64,000 bases of DNA. Source: Rheum nobile. Taxonomy: Eukaryota > Streptophyta > Magnoliopsida > Caryophyllales > Polygonaceae. Below are positions 56,620 to 64,000 of the stretch, one piece after another; the first letter of the stretch is position 1, and each line of letters opens with the position of its first letter. The position numbers were made by a program, and so were the translations under genes. Below the pieces are notes generated by a model, which saw only the letters and a list, made by a program, of their open reading frames with translations, was not told the origin of the DNA and ran no database searches. The stretch is from NCBI GenBank assembly GCA_027886185.1, contig WOAB01000317.1:434001-498000 (forward strand). The letters run 5' to 3'.

Positions 56620-57342
56620 AGATGAACAACATTACCTTTAACAAGCCTTCGACGCTTACTACCCTTTTTTTGGGGTGAGATTTTCTCCTTTGCCAACATA
56701 CCTCGGACCATTGTCTACAAATAAATGCTTCGAACAATTAGCAAACTCATGAACTTATGAAAATGATTTCAAGAGTACCGTACTAATACTAACATCTAAT
56801 TACGAAAATGCTGTCCAAATAGTAAGAAATTTGAGTTCAAGATACCGAAAAATATCCCATCAACAAACACAATCAAATTCTGGATTTTAAACCGTTTAAA
56901 CTAAAATCGGTACCTCGAAGAGTATAAAAATTCACTCTCAACAATGGGTTATAAAATAATTTGGAGATAAAGTGTTCGTATAACATGCAAATTTGAATTT
57001 AGGGTTTTCCGAAAAAACCTACCTTTGATACTAACCCTAGGCGTCGGCGGCTACGAACTTCTCAGAAGTGGAATGATTTCCGGCGACGATGACGGACGAA
57101 AATACCTTCGCCGTGAAATTGAAGAACTCCAAGCGAGAGACTTCGAGAGAATGGCGAAGAAGGCTTCTGGAGAGGCTTCTGATGGAAGAGACACTTCGAG
57201 AGGATGAAGCCGAAACGTCAAACGAGTGGAGAAGCTTCTGATGGAAGATATCGGGGGGACTAATCGGAGGAGATTTTGGAGCAGTTTCCGAGAGAGGATT
57301 ATGGAACCGAGAGATATTCAATAAAGCAAAAAAGGAATGCAA
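56620..57342 (-). other. Unrecognised minus-strand reading region in the MULE
   Basis: Minus-strand frames include a Ser-rich segment (57342-57037, with SSRSVSSIRSLSRSLLRHSL) ending near a donor-like CAAAG/GTAGGT at about 57022, and a basic segment starting MVRGMLAKEKISPQKKGSKR at 56713. They may be exons of a second element gene or of a captured host fragment. I do not recognise either. Confidence 0.3.
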
Positions 57343-57544
57343 AAAGTTTCTAAATATTTTGGGTATCGTATCCCTAAAAAAACGGGAGAGAAAAGTTATT
57401 GGGTGTATCTACATCCTATAATATTTATTTGTACCCTATTAGCTTTAATCTAGACCATCGATTTAATTCTAATCAAACGATCATTATTTGTACTTCCGTT
57501 CTACCTTAAGGAGCTATTTTACCAGATCCTAATTCTTTATTACG

Positions 57545-59155
57545 TATGTTCATATCGTTTTGTTAAAGGAAAAGTATAACGATTAAAAAGACCGTACGAT
57601 GATTATTGAAAATTATGTCAAACTAGAGATTAAAAATGAAAATTAAGTCAACTAAAATCCATTGACGTCTCTATGTACAAACCATAGCTAATTAGCTATG
57701 TATTATAATTGAAAATTTTTAAGATATGAAAATCGAAAAAAACAAGTGGTAATTGGTAATAATTCTTTGATATCGATGAATATTAACATAGATTTTAAAA
57801 ATAATTATTTTTATATTTAAAATGAATTTAGTAGGAATATATTTGTCTTGATTTTTGAAAATTAATTGCTTAAGACATATTTATATTTCTTATAAAATAT
57901 CAATAATATCTTCAAATCTAATTTTTAAAAACGGTTTTGATAGAGATATATTGTAGTTTATTTCAAACATAATTCAATTGGATTTGTATTCTTAAATTAA
58001 TTATCTCAATTTAGGAATATTTGCTCACAAACTTTGTTTCATGAACCTCCTCAAGTTATAAAAAAATAATATGACAATTTTTTAAGATAAAAAATTAGTA
58101 TCGTGAAACGTAATTTCATGGATTTAAAGTTGTACTATTAAAACTATAAAATAATCTAATTTTTAGGTTATTAAGATACTTTTGCCTTATATAGAAGAAT
58201 ACTTTAAATAAGAAATATATATCTAAAGATTTACCTTGAGTGTATATTCTGTTAAGTATATTATTCTTTTGAATTTTTGTATCATATATCAAGCAAACTA
58301 TATTGTCTAATAAAAATAATTAATTCCAATAAAATTTGATTGTATCTCAGTATCTCACCAATATCTATTATTTTAATTATATTTATTTTACCAAATTTGC
58401 TTCGTATTCAACATATTGATTTTTGACTAAACTGATTTTGAATAATAAATTTTGTAAACCCTAAGTGTACTCTATTTTGAGTTATAAATTTTTTAATCCA
58501 TGTATTTATAGATTCAAAGAATTGATGATGTCACGATGTGGCTGACTATGTATTGGGCATTCGACAACTGTCATATAGTCGTTAAGATCACATGTTTGAC
58601 ATGAAATTCATTGTTTGTGTTAATTGTTGGGGCCTTTATCATTTAGACGTAACCTATGCATTGTGATTGGATTACTTGATGTCAATGACCTACTACTATA
58701 ATAGAAATATTATTAAGAGTGTAACGTCGTCTTGAGTTTCTATAATGATTTGTCTAGAATACAAGTCAAAAATATTATATTGTCTTTATTTAATTATGTC
58801 TTGAATATTTTTTTTCTTCTTATTATATTGGATATTAATTAACTAATTTCTATAATATTTATATTAAGCAATTATTATTTTTATTAATATCTTATTGAAT
58901 TTGATCTTTATATGATCACAACATAATTAAACCATTCGTTATATTGTATACATTCATATATACTTTAACTACTAATGTGTAAATTCATGGATAAACATAC
59001 AATTATATAAACACCAATTGTATACGATAAAATTTAAATCAAAATTTAAATATTATACATGTTTTATTATTCAATAGGTAAAAAATATTTTTTTGTTAAA
59101 GTTCATTCCTTCATAAATAAATAAATAATCATATTAAAAATATTATATAAATGCA
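57545..59155. other. AT-rich DNA, nothing recognised
   Basis: Highly AT-rich sequence with no coding region or RNA gene visible. Confidence 0.5.
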
Positions 59156-59194
59156 AACCCGTGCTTGGCACGACACTGCATAGTGTAATTCTAA
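59156..59194 (+). other. Double-hairpin, Helitron-end-like
   Basis: ACCCGTGCTTGGCACG (5-bp stem CGTGC/GCACG) is followed directly by ACACTGCATAGTGT (5-bp stem) and then AATTCTAA. The first hairpin resembles the one at 38853-38871. A CTAA terminus would fit a Helitron 3' end, but the next base is A rather than T. Confidence 0.3.
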
Positions 59195-60177
59195 AGCAAG
59201 ATTAGTTGAATGATGTTTATTTGCATAACTAGATGATATTTAATTTCAAAAGTAAGAATGAAATAATATATTAAAATATATTCTATCAAAATAGAATGTG
59301 TTTGTTTAAATTTTGGGTGAAGATTTGATAAAATTTTAGAGTTTAAATTAATCAATTTTAAATATTTAATAAATAAATAATATAATTCTTACGAAAAGTG
59401 AGTCAAATACCGTCTTATGTCTAAAAAAAAATACGTAGTATGTTTTTTATAAAAAAACAATCACTGTTATGGAAGTAGGCAATAATTTGAACTAGTTTTT
59501 AGTACCCAATTAACAAACACAAGATTAGCCAATAAAATAACTTTTTTTTTGGTCCATAAAATAATTTCTATTTTGAATACGCCTATTATATTTGATATTC
59601 CCTAAGTTAGGCGTGGGTGATGTTCTATAATTTTTGCCCCACATACCAAACCAAAACAAAACAAAACAATAAAGGAGAAGGAAAAGTCCATCCTCATGAT
59701 CGCGAATTCACCGTACCTTCATACCAACCAACAAGCATGTGTATTATCATAGGATACATTCACAAAACTACACTCTATTTAGGTCATTATACTAAATTAT
59801 CATTTTTCTTAACACCACACTTAACCATGGTTTTGGAATGGATCTACACCTTTATGAATTAACCGTATTTCGATTTAGACATAGAGCAACTCTGACGCCC
59901 AGACCAAACGACAATATAAAAACAACACATCAGTACTTTATATGTAATTTCTTTACAAATTTATCACCCCATATATTTACTAAGGTGTGCATCAACCAAA
60001 AATGTTAATATATGATATTACTCATTTAATATATGTAAGTTTTTAGAGTGTGCGAATTAATACATTTTTTTCATATTTTAGTAATGTATAATCTATACTA
60101 TATGAATCAACTTTTTTATCCTAATAAATGCTTTCAATTTAGAATAAAAGTCTATTGGAAAATGAAAACGCTCTCTA
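59195..60177. other. No gene seen
   Basis: AT-rich DNA. Short open frames at 59617-59862 and 60048-60230 lack family motifs. Confidence 0.4.
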
Positions 60178-62665
60178 GAAAGCGACCGACAAACCTCAAA
60201 ACTTCAACCCCGAAATCAAAGAAACCCTAGCGACGTCGGAGCCGCCGCCTCAAAGTCTCATCCCCCTGAACCCTTACCACAAATCTCCTACTCAGATTGC
60301 CCATGACTATAATGAAAATCCTGAGTGCTCCTTCCTTCTCCTTGAGTGTTCCAGGCTATCAACTGAAAGGGCGGATTTCATGGCAACGATTAAGGAGGAA
60401 ATCGTCCTTGGTTTTCTGTTTCTTCTCTGTTGCGCTCACCTGCTACTGAATACCAGTACCCATCACTTTCTCCCTCAACTCAGACTCGGGGACTACCGAA
60501 GTTTCTTCCTCTGTGGATGGTGCTTCACGAAGGTCAAAAACAAGATCCAGCCTTGGATCTGTGTAGGTGAGGTGCTCACTGTGGGAAGCACCATTGCCTG
60601 TGCCGACCTCTCCAGGATTAGGTTCATGCCCGACCGTTTGCAGAGCTGGATCTGGTCTTGGGATGGAGTGGTGGTCTTCGCTACTGCAGAGGAGTGGACT
60701 GGCCAGAACAGGTGGCTGAACCCCCAGCAAGGCCAGCATGGGTTTGACACCCATCCCTCCTAGAAAATAAGTCTTCGTTTGGATACTGCGTTGGAAACCT
60801 TAGTCATTGCCCGACTTTCTGCTTGTCATGACTGCCTTGAGAAGAAGATGAAAGCTAGGGTGATTCTGATTGTTCATGGGGCCGGTTTCCTGGTGTCGGT
60901 TTGGGATCCGGGCCCCCTGAAGTGGTGGTCTGAAGCTGGTGTAGGAGGTGTCGCCCCTGATTCAAAGAAGGGTGGATCCATCTACATCCTGGTGACAACG
61001 CCCCTCTTATGACGCCGACGAAAGGGGGAGCCTTGGTGTTGCTCGGATGGCCGAGATTTGGCCCCAGTTGTGCATGTTTGGAACTGGAGAAGGCTTCATC
61101 TCAGCCATCTGCTTCATGGAGTTTTTTGGATCTTCACTTCCAGGTGGTTTATGTCCTCTATGTCCTCTCTTTTTGTTTTGCTTGTCCTTTTGTTTACAGA
61201 TCCTGCCTATTTAAAACTTGTTTATCTGAATCTGAATTCTCAAATCAACAATAATACTTGCTATCTCTCGCCTCTCAATGACGAAATCCCATCTTGCTAT
61301 TATTTAGTGAGATCTGGGGGTAGTGCTCTTTACCTTTACACTGTTAGGGTGAACCCCTCGAACAACATTGTGTTTTATCCTTCTTATCGGCCTTCCTTAG
61401 GGCCCTTAGGATTGTGTGTTGCTTTCTGGAAACTTGTTTCTGATTGGTATATCCATATGTATTCTTTGGGTGTTGACAGCCCCTGTTTGTATGAACAAAA
61501 AGATTCGATGCCCAATACGATTTATTTATGGGTGCTTACTGCATTTGGTTGTATGAACAAGTGTATCTTGAACAATACCCACAATTTTGAATGGTATGAG
61601 TCTCAGCACATCATGTGTTTGGTTCTCTACTACCATAATAATCACTATATGCATAATTGTAGGTCTAATTGTTTATATTGGATCTGTATTTGTTCTTATG
61701 GCTTGGACAAGAAACTTGAGTTGATCCACTTTCTGAAGTTGAAAATTTACAATTATGTGAACAATATTTCAATGCTCTGGAGTGTATTTGCAGGTGGTGA
61801 TTCCTTGCAGGATTTTATTTCTGGCAAGGGCTGTTTTGAGCTTTGCTTGGAGCTACTGATTACCCATGAAAATGAAATGACTGAAAAGGGTAGCTCTTAT
61901 GGGTTTTGCTTGGAACCACTGCTAACTCATGATGAGAAAATGGATGACAACACGTACATTGGATGACTTGATGCTGAGATGGAGCTCCACTCGGTAGACA
62001 TTGAAGTTGGACACATTCCTACAATTACTTGCTCTAACAGCCTATACAAGACTATGGTAAGCTCCTATATGACCTCATTTGAAATCTCCTTCCTTGATCA
62101 TACTTTATTTGGTGGATTACAATCCTGGGAACAAAAATCCCATAAAACCATGAACAGTCAGGAATGGCTATCTGGAATTGACTTTCTAGTCAAGAAACCA
62201 TCACTTTTGAAATCCTTGAAAACAAAAAATAAACTATCAACCAACCCTATGAAAAACCGGTTATGGACATCTAGCTCAATGTGCAACTATGACTACTGGA
62301 TCAAAGTACAAGTCTTGATATTGCCTGCTGAAGTTTTGGATGAAAATCCTTTTAACTTTGTGTTTAACCAGGTATGGAAATGGAACTCACAAGCTCAGGA
62401 CTGGAACAAATCTCTAAACTTCCTTTGGCTACTTCAAGCTAGTGAGGATAACTTTAGAGAGAAGCCTCCTGTGAATGAAGATAGCACCACAAAACTCCAT
62501 ACAAGGTTCCAGGCGGGAAAAAAGAACAAAATCTGCAGAATTCAAAAATGTCTGAAAGTGAAACTCCATTATGTTTGGTTTTGGAGATACATGTGGTATA
62601 CTATCAAGAACAAAAACTCAATCACTGGTTTTCTAAGCATCGATACATGGATTATTGTCAGATAA
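60178..62665 (+). pseudogene. Unrecognised 2.5-kb reading frame with three in-frame stops
   Basis: One plus-strand frame runs from 60178 to 62665 and is interrupted only by stops at 60761-60763, 61010-61012 and 61964-61966. All long open stretches here share that frame, which is unlikely by chance. The start region reads TLATSEPPPQSLIPLNPYHK and SFLLLECSRLSTERADFM, without a convincing ATG. The middle and end are rich in Trp, Tyr, Cys and Leu (for example ICICSYGLDKKLELIHF, NPFNFVFNQVWKWNSQAQDW). I recognise no domain. It could be a decayed transposon protein or a lost gene. A probable LTR begins 20 bases after it. Confidence 0.45.
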
Positions 62666-63168
62666 CGATCACATTGTGTAGCTATGTAATATCCCTCATT
62701 TTATAAGGATATTTTGGAATTTTTTTCCAACTCCTATATTACAAGTCAGATTAATTTTAGAGAGGTTCGGACATTCTGTAAATTGTTTGATCTCTGTAAT
62801 ATTTTTCTGAGTAATATAAAATACAGTTGACGTATGTTCAAGGTTAAATAGTCGTTCGTGTACGAATATATTTAACCTGAGGTTAAGATATTTAACCCAA
62901 GATTTAAAACGAACAAGAGGGTGAAAAATGGCCTTGACCGCACCCCGCGGTCAAGTGGCCTCACCCGCGGCGAAAGCCAAACAAGTGAGTCGATCACTGG
63001 GCGCCACCGCACCCTTGCCGCACCCCGCGGTGAACGTCATCTTCTTCGTCATCGCGATAAGTCTCAGCTGACTTCGTCGGGGATGTCAGGCCTAGGCCGC
63101 CCAAGTTGGCACCTAGCCTTGCCCCCTGGTCTCCTTGCTTGTTCCCTCAGAGGAGGCTCGTTTTGGGC

Positions 63169-63176
63169 TATAAAAG
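63169..63176 (+). promoter_or_regulatory. TATA box in the probable LTR
   Basis: GGCTATAAAAGGGG is a strong TATA box, about 480 bases into the proposed LTR, followed by a C/T-rich initiator-like region. This is the usual layout of an LTR promoter. Confidence 0.55.
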
Positions 63177-63751
63177 GGGTCGAAATCAGAAAGGGAAGGA
63201 GCGTCATCTTCCTCCTCTGTTTTCTCCATTGAAGCACCAAGCTTTGAGCTTTGTTGTGAAGGTGTTCGAATCCCTTTGAGTGTTGGAAAAGGTACTCCTA
63301 AGTGGTGTTGGGAGATCGAACCATAATCAAATCAAAAGCAAACGAAGTGATTGGGTGAGTTTTCTCCATTAAAACACTGTCGCGAGCTCGCCACTGTAAC
63401 ACCACCGCACCCGCGGCGAGCCTTGTCCGAGTGTGTGTTCTTGGATGTTTGGCTTGGGGCGAGACTTGATTCCTTTGATTCTTTTCCTATTCTCTTAGAT
63501 TCAATTATATAGATATTGAATCTAACTTAGGATTTCTTTATGGGTCGATCCGAAAGAATCTGTGTTGCCAGATCTGTCCCTGTTTCGAGCCCGGAAATCC
63601 CATCGTCGTCTGTAAGCTTCTGCAGATCTAAGACAAGTGGCGGTTCGCTCTTGCTCATCATTCCATATTTCAATTAATTATCAATTGTTTAGTTGTTAAT
63701 TAATTTGGGATGATTTACTGATTTATTGTTCGTTGGGAACAACTTTGTTAA

Positions 63752-63879
63752 TAATTGATTAAAAGATGATATTATAATAGGTTGTATATCTGCTAGAACA
63801 ACGCTATTATAGATATAATTGATTAAAATATGATATTATACTAGGTTGTATATCTGCTAGAACAACGCTAGTATAAATA
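63752..63879 (+). repeat. Perfect-length 64-bp tandem duplication
   Basis: 63752-63815 and 63816-63879 are two 64-base copies sharing TAATTGATTAAAA(G/T)ATGAT and GGTTGTATATCTGCTAGAAC, with few differences. Both lie within the proposed LTR. Confidence 0.9.
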
Positions 63880-64000
63880 TATGTTTATGATGTTGGCCAT
63901 GTTGGCTTGGATATGGACTATTACTGTGTTGAACTGTTAGTTAGCACGAGTATTCGTAGGAACGCATGGACTTTGCGAGGTCCATTCGTTTCTTTATAAC

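Larger units (their letters stand above)
52960..57535 (+). mobile_element. Mutator-like (MULE) element with a FAR1-type transposase
   Basis: A 4576-base element bounded by TTTATTACG duplications. Ends are diverged inverted repeats: the left end has GGTAAAACGG...GGTAGAACGAAAGTAC and the right end, read inward, GGTAAAATAG...GGTAGAACGGAAGTAC, with similarity fading over about 80 bases. It carries a four-exon FAR1-type transposase gene on the plus strand, inactivated by one stop, and a second minus-strand reading region near its right end. Non-coding parts are saturated with GATATTCA. Confidence 0.82.
62685..64000 (+). mobile_element. Probable LTR of a Ty3-gypsy element, running off the window
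   Basis: TGTAATATCCCTCATTTTAT resembles the start of many plant Ty3-gypsy LTRs. Downstream are a GC-rich block with repeated CCGCACCCCGCGG and CACCCGCGG words (62937-63420) and a TATA box (CTATAAAAGG). No primer-binding site, coding sequence or second LTR lies within the window, so strand and extent are inference. Confidence 0.4.

Noticed and set aside
48534..59194. A single 10.7-kb plus-strand Helitron from 48534 to 59194
   Set aside because: The 3' end is weak (CTAA followed by A), and the interval contains unrelated insertions and no Rep/helicase. Kept only as two separate low-confidence termini.

Overview
The window is nuclear DNA from a flowering plant, almost certainly a eudicot. The evidence is the plant-type GT-AG introns, the plant PEX16, PLD-beta and subtilase families, TTTAGGG-like degenerate repeats, FAR1-type Mutator transposases, Ty1-copia elements primed by initiator tRNA-Met, and AT-rich intergenic DNA. 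I cannot name the species from sequence alone.

Layout. From 1 to 36.4 kb the window is gene-bearing. It holds PEX16 (+, 658-3125), a Mutator/foldback repeat block (about 3.3-8.7 kb), an ataxin-10 family gene like Arabidopsis MEE50 (+, 9434-10930), a phospholipase D beta gene (-, 12362-17902), a BTAF1/Mot1-type Snf2 ATPase gene (-, 20431-26505), a 4.8 kb copia element with matching 5-bp target duplications (27595-32405), and a cucumisin-type subtilase like Arabidopsis XSP1 (-, 32627-36333). Every gene except the uninterrupted BTAF1 frame was rebuilt exon by exon from splice sites with phase checked, and all five conserve their catalytic or family motifs. From memory, XSP1, MEE50 and PLD-beta-2 are neighbours at the top of Arabidopsis chromosome 4, so this gene neighbourhood looks ancestral.

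From 36.4 kb to the end I see no intact host gene. The stretch is a stack of nested mobile DNA: a LINE-like tail, a Helitron 3' end with an internal tandem array of roughly 600-bp units, a hAT MITE with perfect ends, a 6.1 kb Sirevirus-like copia copy that lost integrase and reverse transcriptase and sits inside one array unit, SINE-like tRNA-derived heads, a 5'-truncated LINE with 14-bp target repeats, a 4.6 kb Mutator-like element (52960-57535) with 9-bp target duplications and a FAR1-type transposase broken by one stop, a 2.5 kb unrecognised reading frame with three stops, and what looks like the start of a Ty3-gypsy LTR running off the end.

How the genes relate. The host genes are functionally unrelated: peroxisome membrane biogenesis, an ARM-fold embryo gene, phospholipid signalling, TBP recycling and an extracellular protease. 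Each appears to be transcribed from its own promoter. The most unusual signals are non-genic. Both FAR1-type Mutator regions are saturated with their own short motif (AAGTGCA in one, GATATTCA in the other); a pair of inverted tRNA-like modules flanks about 1 kb beside the first transposase relic; and the Helitron carries tandem 5'-end units.
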